A DNA stretch of 64,000 bases from Xestospongia muta (lineage: Eukaryota > Porifera > Demospongiae > Haplosclerida > Petrosiidae). The stretch covers positions 15,808,263 through 15,872,262 of the forward strand of contig OY848918.1 of NCBI GenBank assembly GCA_963693285.1. Direction: 5' to 3'. The notes beneath the pieces were generated by a model. It was not told the origin of the DNA. It ran no database searches and saw only the letters and a list, made by a program, of their open reading frames with translations. A program made the position numbers and the translations under genes. Of the stretch, positions 32,148 to 41,826 are shown piece by piece; position 1 is the stretch's first letter; each line of letters begins with the position of its first letter.

Positions 32148-32806
32148 GGCCTATGCTATAGACTTTTAATAGGAATGCTAAGTCATCAAATTATATGTGC
32201 ACTTAAAGGCTCATTCCATATTCTAAGCATGTAGACTTCTCTACTTTCATAGGCAGAAACCTATGCTATAGGCTTTTAGTAGGAATGTTAAGTCATCAAA
32301 TTATATATGCACTTAAAGGCTCATTCCATATTCTAAGCATGTAAACTTCTCTACTTTTATAGGCAGAAACCCATGCTATAGGCTTTTAGTAGGAATGTTA
32401 AGTCATCAAATTATATATGCACTTAAAGGTTCATTCCATATTCTAAGCATGTAAACTTCTCTCCTTTTCATAGGCAGAAACCTATGCTATAGGCTTTTAA
32501 TAGGAATGCTAAGTCATCAAATTATATCTGCACTTAAAGGCTCATTCCATATTCTAAGCATGTAGACTTCTCTACTTTCATAGACAGAAACTTATGCTAT
32601 AGGCTTTTAGTAGGAATGTTAAGTCATCAAATTATATATGCACTTAAAGGCTCATTCCATATTCTAAGCATGTAAACTTCTCTACTTTTATAGGCAGAAA
32701 CTCATGCTATAGGCTTTTAGTAGGAATGTTAAGTCATCAAATTATATATGAACTTAAAGGCTCATTCCATATTCTAAGCATGTAGACTTCTCTCCTTTTC
32801 ATAGGC
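32148..32806. repeat. 110-bp tandem repeat, left copy (6 units)
   Basis: Units start at CCTATGCTATAGGCTTTTA near 32150, 32260, 32370, 32481, 32591 and 32700. Each contains GGAATGTTAAGTCATCAAAT, GCACTTAAAGGCTCATTCC and TAAGCATGTAGACTTCTCT. Confidence 0.95.
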
Positions 32807-33719
32807 AGTATAGCTTTGTTTTTGCTGGCATCTTTTTGGCACTAAACATCCTATCAGAAGTTCAGAGCTCATAATTAATAACAACTGCATCTACAACAAC
32901 GAACTTACATCTACTTACAAATGTTACCAGAGAATGTTGTCAGGTATCGGATTACCATTTTTTGTTGTTGTAGAAACAGAATACCAACGTCACTATAAAC
33001 ATAGTTTAAAAGATTTTGGCGAGACCGAGACTCCAGGGAGATAGATGATCCATGATATAGAGCAGCAACCACAGAAAAGAAAGAAAATACATTATTTGTC
33101 CCAACTCACCACCAAAAGAAACATCTTCAATATAATATAATGCCTAAAACACAATAAATCTATTATATGCTAACATTTGTTATGAGGTAAAACTTACAAG
33201 TAGTCAGTGTTTTTTTACACATATATAGACGTGACAGATCACCAGGAATATGTTAACCTACTGCATGTACAACATATCGAACTTACAAGGTAACAGTTAT
33301 CAGAATGTGATCAGATCATCTTAGATGGTAACTATATAACTACACAATGAAATATAGTGTTGGTTAACATTGGTTAAAATGTTATATACACAACTCACAA
33401 CCAGTTTAGCATGACTAGAAATATAACATCACAAAGCACAGTAATAGGCAAATGATCATGTATTTTGAGGCAATTAAAGTAAAATCAGAAAAGGCTAAGT
33501 ATTCATGCATAATAACAATATATAAGCCTAAATAATTCTAGGAAACAACAAGAAACCAGTTGACTTAATACAATACAGCAAGTCTGAATAAAACCAGGAT
33601 GGTGGGGGTTTATGCTACCAACAATATACAAGGGAATACTACATAGAACACAGTTAAGTTACATAAGGACATAGTGAACTGTACAGTTATATTAAAAGAC
33701 AGGATCACATTCAAACACA
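32807..33719. other. Non-coding single-copy stretch within the duplication, left copy
   Basis: AT-rich sequence without a convincing frame. It aligns almost base for base with 59933-60840. Confidence 0.7.
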
Positions 33720-34620
33720 ATAAGAGAATTATATACTAAAGACACAAAGTTACATTACATTAGAACACATAGGACAGGAAAATTAAATTAAGATACAGTA
33801 AACAGGACAGTTCCATTAGGAGGAGACATTAGACAGAGCAGTAACATTAGGTAGGACACGGTAAACAAGATGGCTACATTAGAACACAGTAGGCAAGACA
33901 TTTAAATTAGGACACAGTAGACTGGACAGTCATATTATGACACAGTAGGCAAGACGCAGATGGTTGACAGTAGACAGGACAGTTAAGTTAAAAGACAGTA
34001 GACATGGTAGTAAGAAAGAAAGACAGTAGACAGGCGAGTTATATTAAAAGACATAGACAGGAGAAGTACATTAAAAGACTGTAGACAGGACAGGTACATT
34101 AAAAGACTGTAGACAGGATAGGTACATTAAAAGACAGTAGACAGGACAGGTACATTAAAAGATAGTAGACAGGAAGGTACATTAAAAGACTGTAGACAGG
34201 ATAGGTACATTAAAAGACAGTAGACAGGACAGGTACATTAAAAGATAGTAGACAGGAAGGTACATTAAAAGACAGTAGACAAGACAGATACATTAAAAGA
34301 CAGTAGACAGGACAGGTACATGAAAAGACAGTAGACAGGAAGGTACATTAAAAGACAGTAGACAGGACAAGTACATCAAAAGATAGTAGACAGGAAGTTA
34401 CATTAAAAGACAGTAGACAGGATATAAAATTAAAGACAGTGGACAGGACAGTTAATTAGGAGACTGTAGACAGGAAAATTACATTAGGATACACTGGGCA
34501 GGAGTTACATTAAATAACAGTAGACAGAACAGTTACACTACGACATAGCAAACATTACAGTTAAATTAAAACACAGTAGACAGGACAATTACAATGGGAC
34601 GCTGTAGACATAACAAAAAT
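33720..34620. repeat. Degenerate 28-bp repeat array, left copy
   Basis: Units such as ACATTAAAAGACAGTAGACA + GGACAGGT (28 bp), diverging outward to ACATTAGGACACAGTAGACA forms. The core GACAGTAGACAGG is shared with half a of the 56-bp minisatellite 2 kb to the left, so the two arrays appear to have a common origin. Confidence 0.85.
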
Positions 34621-35156
34621 TAAGGAGACAGCAAGTTGTATAGGGAATAAGCAGGAAGATATACTTTAAACACAGTTTACTATAATGAAAGGATAATAGG
34701 CTATAAATATAATGAGAGATCTATTATGCTGTAATGCTCTACACACAACAAGTGCAAGAGAAGTGGAATTGTCTGAACATCACAAGCTAATACTGAACAA
34801 CACAAGCTAATACTAATACAAAAGTAGACCCAAGCTTGTACTAAATAAAGAGACTTGACTGATTTTATTCAGACTTGCTACATTGTACTAACTATACTGG
34901 TTTCAAAAGTCTATAATATTACAGGGAAAAATGCCAGGCTTAGTTAGGATACCAATGCACTAAATAAAGGCTAAATGAAGAAGAAACTAAAACTGACTAA
35001 AACTCACTGAATGCAAAAGTTAAATGGGACAAACTAGCTATACTAACACACATGGAGTACTGTTACTCTGACCGTATTTGTTACTACTGCCTTCCACTTT
35101 TTTGTAGCCAGGAACAGCTTTGTCTCAGTATTTACTGCAGAGAACACTATCAGAAT
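34621..35156. other. Non-coding stretch, left copy
   Basis: No supported gene. It contains a short direct repeat (ACACAAGCTAATACT, near 34790-34815) and aligns with 61600-62167. Confidence 0.6.
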
Positions 35157-35480
35157 CACTCGACAACATGACTCCAGGTCTTTCTACTCGTCTCACGACT
35201 CCAGGTCTTTGTTCTTGTCTTGCTAACAGCCCTGCAGAAGTAACGTCCTGACAGAGAGATGGGATGACTCGACAACACGACTCCAGGACTTTCTTCTCGT
35301 CTCACGACTCCAGGTCTTTGTTCTTGTCTTGCTAACAACCCTGCAGAAGTAACGTCCTGACTGAAAGATGGCATCACTCGACAACATGACTCCAAGTCTT
35401 TCTTCTCGTTTCACGACTCCAGATCTTTCTTCTTGTCTTGCTAACAGCCCTGCAGAAGTAATTTCCTGACTGAGAGATGG
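35157..35480. repeat. 109-bp tandem repeat, left copy (3 units)
   Basis: ACTCGACAACATGACTCC recurs at 35158, 35267 and 35376 with a 109-bp period. Each unit contains TCGTCTCACGACTCCAGGTC, TTGTCTTGCTAACA and CCCTGCAGAAGTAACGTCCTGAC. Confidence 0.93.
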
Positions 35481-35552
35481 CTAAAATGAAGTAAGGGCGT
35501 CTAAGTTTATTATTATCTAGTAAAAAATTGGCGGTACTAGAGCTGCTAGTCG

Positions 35553-35570
35553 AACTGAGCATGCTCAGTT
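35553..35570. repeat. 18-bp perfect palindrome, left copy
   Basis: AACTGAGCATGCTCAGTT is its own reverse complement. It is followed by GATCA-TCG-TGATC, a second small inverted repeat. The same pair is found at 62564-62581. The core GAGCATGCTC fits the RRRCWWGYYY half-site consensus, but such matches are common by chance. Confidence 0.8.
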
Positions 35571-36305
35571 GATCATCGTGATCGCGCCATGATAGTAACA
35601 ACAATATAACTTACTATATATTTTCTAGTACACAATGAACATTGTCTTTCTAAATGTAAGTTTATTAATCACACATATATGAAGCCCTGCCTTTGTATTG
35701 CAGCATGTCATCATCTTGCTACAATGGGTGGAGTTACTGCCTAGCATTTGGACCAATTGAGGAATTATTCCGGCAACCATATGGTTTATTAAGTATCCTT
35801 CCCAATAAACAATATAAACATTAATTTATGCATAACATTAGTTGAAACAGTAAATATATAAAATCAAATCAATACAACAAAACACTGATTAATTTTAACA
35901 TAAATAAAATCAAAAGTTATAAATCAGTATCATTGATGTAGACATTTCTAATGTCTATATTTTACAGTTATCTTTGTAGAATGTGCAGTAGTCAATGACC
36001 AAGATCACCACATATTAAGTCTATGAAGTTGAGTTTCTTTATCCTATATATATCATCTAAAAGTATAATGAGAGGATGTCCACTTAATAATAATTATTGT
36101 TGAGCAGTAGTTCCAATAAAGTCACAGGATCAAGGACAAAAATGTCAGACATCACATACCTCCATTATAAGCTGATACTGGATAATATACTGTGCTTTAA
36201 TCTGTACAAATAGTTTTGTCATGTTAATGGTGTTAATAAAAAAATAATTCTCACTTACATTTTATGTAATAAATTAAGGGGATATGACAAAAATCTCTCT
36301 CTTAG

Positions 36306-36686
36306 AAGCCATTTTATTGTGGGTGTGTCAACAGAAGCATTAGCCAGACCTAGCTACACCACGTGGCTAGGACTGACTTGCTGCACCAAATATGAACCAT
36401 GGCTGCATGATGTAGAGCACTTAGCTGGCTCAGAGTTAACCATTTAGTAAGTATATAACTCAAAGAAGTATTGAGATAGCTATGTAATTATTTACATAAT
36501 GGTGTAGGCATTTTTTTGATATAAGGCTGGGTTTATTACACGTATCATATCCAAGATAAAATTGGTCTAGGTTGAGCTATGTACAGTATCATACCCAGAC
36601 CTACAATGTTTCCTATTGTTTGTAGGGCTGGATATGAGACTGTGAAGTCTGACTTCTGGTCTGGTCATTATGACAAAATTCAGTAA
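36306..36686 (+). pseudogene. Two-exon relic of an unidentified protein, left copy
   Basis: Block 1 (36306-36446) reads GVSTEALARPSYTTWLGLTC...YEPWLHDVEHLAGSELTI and ends at a GTAAGT donor. Block 2 (36626-36686), after an acceptor, reads AGYETVKSDFWSGHYDKIQ and stop. The natural join gives TAG at the junction codon in both duplicate copies. I do not recognise the family. Differences between copies in block 1 are mostly non-synonymous, as expected of a pseudogene. Confidence 0.4.
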
Positions 36687-37204
36687 TCTCCTTTATTTGA
36701 GGATTGATAATTAGAGAGAATCAGTATTGTGGTATTTTAGCATAAATTTATACTTTAGTTGTTATATTATTATCACCTTTATCATTGTAAATGTAATTGG
36801 TGTTATTTCCTTGGTGTTACTTAACTGTTTTTTTTGGTTTCATTTTTTTGTATAAATAGTTCATTTTGTTTGGGTTAAAGTAGAAGAGAATTAGTTTTGT
36901 TTAGAGTTCTATTATTACACTTGTAACCGCAAGCAAAAGATATCAACGATATCACAAGTATGAAAGTGTATATCAATCACTTTAGAATGTACAGTACATT
37001 AAGTTATGTGTGACTTGTTCTTTTATTCATTTGGACTAGCTCAATGAGATGTCTGAGTACAACATTACCAAAAGGAGCAGCTCCACAACAGTGTTAAGGT
37101 AAATTGTCAAAAATGTCTGTGATCATTGGTATAATTATGGTCAACATTTTCATGAGCAATCATCTCAATGAAGAGTATTTAAATTGGTTTTGTTAATAAG
37201 TAAT

Positions 37205-38192
37205 TATATGCAGTATGTGGTCTTGCTTTCAAGCCAGCAACTTTATCTAGTTTATGTAAATTACCAAAATTATTGTAATTAGATACCCTAAAATTCAATA
37301 AACCTTATATTAATAGTGTTATCAGACATACATAGGTATGCATATAAGACAACCTTTTGTAAAACACCAAATCATTATAAGTAATTAAATGGCATATGGT
37401 CATTTGATTTTGATTTTCCAGCAAACAAATGACATCCATTGTGATTTTGTGACTAGTATATACAATATTTAGCATTTATACTATAGGCTTCTATTTAAGT
37501 GTGTGGATTAGAAGGTAGATGATGTTTATGCTTTGTTTTCAGCTACCTGTAGGAAAGGATCTTTAAAGAAAGTGGAACTAAAAGACACTGAGGTAATCGA
37601 TAGTTATTAATATAACTCCTATTGTAACTGCTAATGTATAATTTATAGTGAAGTACATGTAGAGTGTATATATACATGTACTGGTTTATCCGATTGTTGT
37701 TTTAAAATAATAGTTTTCTTTCTATAGAAATTGATGCAATGGGCAGGAATTACTATTACCCTAACATGTGACCAAGAAAGAACTAAACATGCCTGTACCT
37801 CAAGTTAATTGACTGGAATTACTAGATCTGAAATGAAACAAATATTGAAATATTTATTTTGCCACTAATAATTTTATACTCATTAATAATAATTTTTGAG
37901 GTGATCATAATTATTGCAACTGTTAAATCACAATTGTTTACAAATAGTTTGAGCATCAGTGGAACTAAATACATTATCACATATTGTTTCCCACTGTCCA
38001 TTACAGTAGACTTCAACATGTCCTTGATTAGAATAACTGCCTCATTGAAGCTGTATCAAACCAGGGAAAGGATTACTGTTCCAGATCCTAGTGGTATCTG
38101 TTGCAAAAATGATAAGTATTGAGGAAATATTTATACACTTACAGCAGCAAACAGTAGCATCATAAGAGTTAGTATTATTACATCCTCTATAC
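37205..38192. repeat. About 0.98-kb direct repeat, left member
   Basis: Sequence from about 37211 to 38192 recurs at about 40001 to 41073 with few mismatches. The right member has an extra 85 bp (40532-40617). The two members flank the transposon-type gene and MITE-like end at 38193-40000. Confidence 0.88.
37730..38100 (-). pseudogene. SRCR-domain pseudogene module, left member
   Basis: The - strand reads GSYSNQGHVEVYCNGQWETI then CDNVFSSTDAQTICKQL, a clear scavenger-receptor cysteine-rich signature (VEVY-x-NGxW-x-T-I-CD...DA-x-x-ICxQL). In-frame TGA codons interrupt it just before GSYSN and straight after ICKQL, where SRCR domains have Gly. Both stops are shared by the right member, so inactivation predates the 1-kb duplication. 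SRCR domains are extracellular recognition modules, very numerous in sponges. Confidence 0.7.
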
Positions 38193-38210
38193 TCTCAGAG
38201 AGCTCAGCAA

Positions 38211-39565
38211 CTAATTCTCCATCTCTTTAATGAATTCTAATTCATCTTCATAGTCATCAATTGCATGTGCCACCTCATCATCAACAGTTTTGCTATCTTG
38301 AACGTCATCAGGAATGTTAGTAAGCAGATTGGTATAATCCATGTCATCCATGCCTTGAAATAACAGTTCTTCTTCCATGTCATCCTCATTGATAGAAGCT
38401 GGATATAACCATTCAATTCTTGGATTTATGTCATTGATCACCTTATCAGACTTGGTCTATATAGAAGACAGAATACATTTTAATCATATTATAAAGTCAT
38501 TTACTAACCTTTAGAAGATCTACAAAGGAATGAGTCCATGTCAAAACATCCTTATCGAAGTCTTTTGAAAGTCTCTTAACCAGTTGAAGTGTTCCATAAT
38601 GAGACAGACACACCATAAGGGGTTGCAAGGAGGTATAGATCTAATAATTAATCAACTTATAATTAAATTAAAAGTAATATAAAATACCTGTTTACTTGCT
38701 CCATTGCCATATAATAGAACAGATAATACCCTTTGCATAAGGGACATTTTGCTGAATCTCTGCTTTAAAAGCATTCCAGAGATTAGACATAACAATGGCT
38801 TGTTAATACTTTTCTTTGTTAGAATTCCAGACATGATAGTCATTAACATTGGTATTTTCTGCATGAGTTCGGTCCGTACTTCATCAAAGCTAAACTGGCT
38901 AATAGAATCATCTGAGGTTCTCAGTAGTGAGTTATGTTTCATAGAACAGATCTCCTTCATTTCTCTTCTAATCATCTTGACAACTTCAAGTATTACCTTA
39001 TCAGATGTGCGTGATGATGTAGCTATGGAAGAGGTCAATGCAGTATAAATATGTCTCACAATGTGTCTCACATTATGTTTCCCCCATGGTGACTCAACAT
39101 CTATGTTACGTTCACCAGATGGATAAGTAAATTTAACCTAAGAAAAGAAAATTGATTAATTAATAGGAAACAGTATGACTTACTGATACTTTTACATCTT
39201 TACTTGATTCTGGTGCTTCTGTTGATTGTTGAATTACCTCTGGTGTTGTTTCCTCTAGATCATCTGAATACAACCTTTTACGTTTTAATTTACTTCGCCT
39301 TGTCCTTACAATACTTGAATCCAGCATATCTAGAACAGCCTTCTTCTCCATTTCTGCCCTATGTAGGAGCTGTGGTAATCCTTCAACTTGCTGTATACAC
39401 TTATGACAAATGTAACTCTCAACGTGCATCCCACATTCAGACACGTCAGATTGAAAGTGCTCTCTAAGTAAATTATGTATAATTTCACGAACTTTGCCTG
39501 CTTTTGAACCATAAAATTTTTTTCTTTTCACTTAAGAGACACTGTTCAAACATTGCACTAGCCAT
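38211..39565 (-). CDS. Transposon-type protein with V-x-YPSGER motif, 4 exons
   Basis: Four - strand exons joined by 46-, 47- and 52-nt introns, all phase 0: about 39531-39184, 39137-38688, 38640-38509 and 38456-38211, giving about 390 codons. An ATG-led frame from 39565 (MASAMFEQCLLSEKK) lies one base out of register with the main frame, with an A-rich run between, suggesting a homopolymer frameshift. Order of parts: an N-terminal Cys motif (VESYICHKCIQQVEGL), a basic region, then VKFTYPSGERN, an alpha-helical stretch with SLLRTSDDSI, MSLMQRVLSVLLYGNGASK, and an acidic tail. I recall this VxYPSGER...GxASK layout in many uncharacterised repetitive proteins of corals and sponges, presumably transposon-derived. 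No catalytic triad is identifiable. It lies between the two 1-kb direct repeats. Confidence 0.65.
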
Positions 39566-39672
39566 AATTGCAATAGCTCACAAATCTAACCAACTGATAT
39601 TGAAAAGGGAATGGTAAGAAAGAAATGTCTACAAAGGAGACTGCCAGATATACTGCTTTACACCAATACTTT

Positions 39673-39802
39673 ATGGCACTTTGCATAAGCAGAACAAAGG
39701 AGCCTGCTGAGCTCATTTACAATGAAAAGCTTAAAAGATTTATGTATAATTCATGGCGCTTTGCATAGAGCTGAACAAAGGAGCCTGCTGAGCTCATTTA
39801 CA
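39673..39802. repeat. 49-bp direct repeat pair
   Basis: ATGGCACTTTGCATAAGCAG followed by AACAAAGGAGCCTGCTGAGC (39673-39721) recurs at 39753-39801 with minor changes, about 80 bp apart. It lies upstream of the transposon-type gene. Confidence 0.85.
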
Positions 39803-39894
39803 CTGAAAGTACTGAAAAGCTTGAGAGAACCGCTACACATATCTGACATTGTGCTTCTGATGAGTCTGTCAGCATTTTTAAAGTAGGTGTTAGC

Positions 39895-40003
39895 CGTCCT
39901 CCCTCTTAACACCACTTATCGACTACTGGATTTCCGGTAGTTCTTACAGTTGACCAGACCCTCCCTTCCCGTAGGGGGGAGGGGTTGGCTACACGAGACT
40001 AGT
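39895..40003. mobile_element. MITE-like terminus (GGCTACACGAGACTAG end)
   Basis: GACCAGACCCTCCCTTCCCG, TAGGGGGGAGGGGTTGGCTA and CACGAGACTAGT form a GC-rich, partly self-complementary end (CCCTCCC...GGGGAGGG). The reverse complement, starting CTAGTCTCGTGTAGCC, resembles termini of abundant elements I associate with sponge genomes. The partner end was not located with confidence. Confidence 0.45.
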
Positions 40004-41073
40004 ATGTGGTCTTGCTTTCAAGCCAGCAACTTTATCTAGTTTATGTAAATTACCAAAATTATTGTAATTAGATTCTACCCTAAAATTGAATAAACCTTAT
40101 ATTAATAGCATTACCAGACATACACAGGTATGCATATAAGACAACTTTTTGCAAAATACCAAATCATTATTAGTAATTAAATTGCATATGGTCATTTGAT
40201 TTTGATTTTCCAGCAAACAAATGACATCCATTGTGATTTTGTGACTAGTATGTACAATATTTATCATTTATATTATAGGCTCCTATTTAAGTGTGTGGAT
40301 TAGAAGGTAGATGATGTTTATGCTTTCTTTTCAGCTGCCTGTAGGAAAGGATCTTTAGAGAAAGTGGAATTAAAAAAAGACACTGAGGTAATCGATAGTT
40401 ATTAATATAACTCCTATTGTAACTGCTAATGTATAATTTATAGTGAAGTACATGTAGAGTGTATGTGTACATGTACTGGTTTATCCGATTGTTGTTTTAA
40501 AATAATAGTTTTCTTTTTATAGAAATTGATGCAAGATTCACCATCTCTTTCCGATTTTATTAATAACCCTATAGTCAGAAAACAACAAAAACAAAGAGAG
40601 AGAACAGCTAGTCACTGGAGTCAATGGGTAGGAATTACTATTACCCTAACATGTGACCAAGAAAGAACTAAACATGCCTGTACCTCAAGTTAATTGACTG
40701 GAATTACTAGATCTGAAATGAAACAAATATTGAAATATTTATTTTGCCACTAATAATTTTATACTCATTAATAATAATTTTTGAGGTGATCATAATTATC
40801 GTAACTGTTAAATCACAATTGTTTGCAAATAGTTTGAGCATCAGTAGAACTAAATACATTATCACATATTGTTTCCCACTGTCCATTACAGTAGACTTCA
40901 ATGTGTCCTTGATTAGAATAACTGCCTCATTGAAGCTGTATCAAACCAGGGAAAGGATTACTGTTCCAGATCCTAGTGGTATCTGTTGCAAAAATGATAA
41001 GTATTGAGGAAATATTTATACACTTACAGCAGCAAACAGTAGCATCATTAGAGTTAGTATTATTACATCCTCT
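40001..41073. repeat. About 1-kb direct repeat, right member
   Basis: Matches 37211-38192 in the same orientation. The junctions are sharp: similarity starts after the MITE-like end at about 40001 and stops at CATCCTCTAT near 41073. Confidence 0.88.
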
Positions 41074-41790
41074 ATAAATGACAGAAGAGAAAGAGATAGT
41101 CAGTATTCCACAGTTGAGATCATCCATTGTCATAGAAAGACTATCAGTGCCATATAACTAGACAGAAAAATTAAACTAACTATTGTTAAGCCTAGATATA
41201 TCTAACCTCACTAATCCAGCTCTAAAGTAACTTCATGCTCCAGTATATCCAATCGATGACAGATGACATTAGCTTCAGTAGAGCTGTAGTAGGAATCATA
41301 ACAGATATTATCCCATCCATTATTGTAATAGACCCTCACAATACCATAGTAATAGGATGATAAGGTATACTCATTACGATATAGGATAATGGCACCATTT
41401 CTAGCAATGTCATCTAGATGAAAATAATCAAAATTCTTTAATGCAAGCTAAAGGAACTAACTTCAATATTTTAGTCAATATACATAGATGTATTACTATT
41501 GTCTGTAAAACTAATGGATAAATTATTCAAGCTAAGTTAGATACTAATTTTCATGATACTTGAGTAAACAATAGTATCAAGATTATAGAGGTCACAAATA
41601 TATTTATAACAATTATATTATTTTTTTAATTTTTTTTAAAGAGTCAAAAGATTTCTTTTCATCTTTAAACATTGTAAAAATATAAATAAATAGTTAATTG
41701 ATATTATCACTTACTACATTCTATAGTAACATCTTCAGAATGAGAACAGTTAGTCATTGTAATCGGTAATTTCTAGTACCATAACATGTG
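40500..41790 (-). pseudogene. SRCR-domain pseudogene, right member with further modules
   Basis: SRCR pieces on the - strand, 5' to 3': about 41760-41705, TNCSHSEDVTIEC (C-terminal SRCR motif). About 41415-41208, GIVRVYYNNGWDNICYDSYY then SSTEANVICHRL, then a frame slip (one G short for L-G-Y) into TGA-interrupted SYFRAGL. About 40985-40800, GHVEVYCNGQWETICDNVFS then TDAQTICKQL with the same TGA codons as the left member. A + strand reading with splice-like borders exists at 40520-40620, but the SRCR match is far stronger. Multiple stops and frameshifts mark it as dead. The original was a multi-SRCR receptor-type protein. Confidence 0.7.
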
Positions 41791-41826
41791 TCAAAGGAAG
41801 TATTGCAGATGTATTTACTCAAATTG

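Larger units (their letters stand above)
22976..36985. repeat. Left copy of a 14-kb direct segmental duplication
   Basis: Sequence from about 22976 to 36985 is repeated in the same orientation at about 49203 to 64000 with mostly a few percent mismatch by eye. The shift grows from about 26.2 to 27.0 kb because of indels: a roughly 490-bp stretch present only here (26938-27424), a roughly 500-bp deletion here at about 24790-24830, and different minisatellite copy numbers. Both copies abut the 87-bp satellite on their left side. Features within are listed singly. Confidence 0.93.

Noticed and set aside
35156..35604. - strand frames rich in SRETRRKTWS repeats
   Set aside because: They are readings of the 109-bp tandem repeat; different frames are open in neighbouring units.
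37205..41073. LTR retrotransposon
   Set aside because: The flanking 1-kb repeats contain SRCR exons, the interior has no gag/pol, reverse transcriptase or primer-binding site, and the gene between is of another type on the opposite strand.
37730..41415. Selenocysteine or other recoding of TGA in the SRCR frames
   Set aside because: The same region has a frame slip and a TAG, and the positions correspond to Gly/Ser in SRCR domains, so plain decay explains it.
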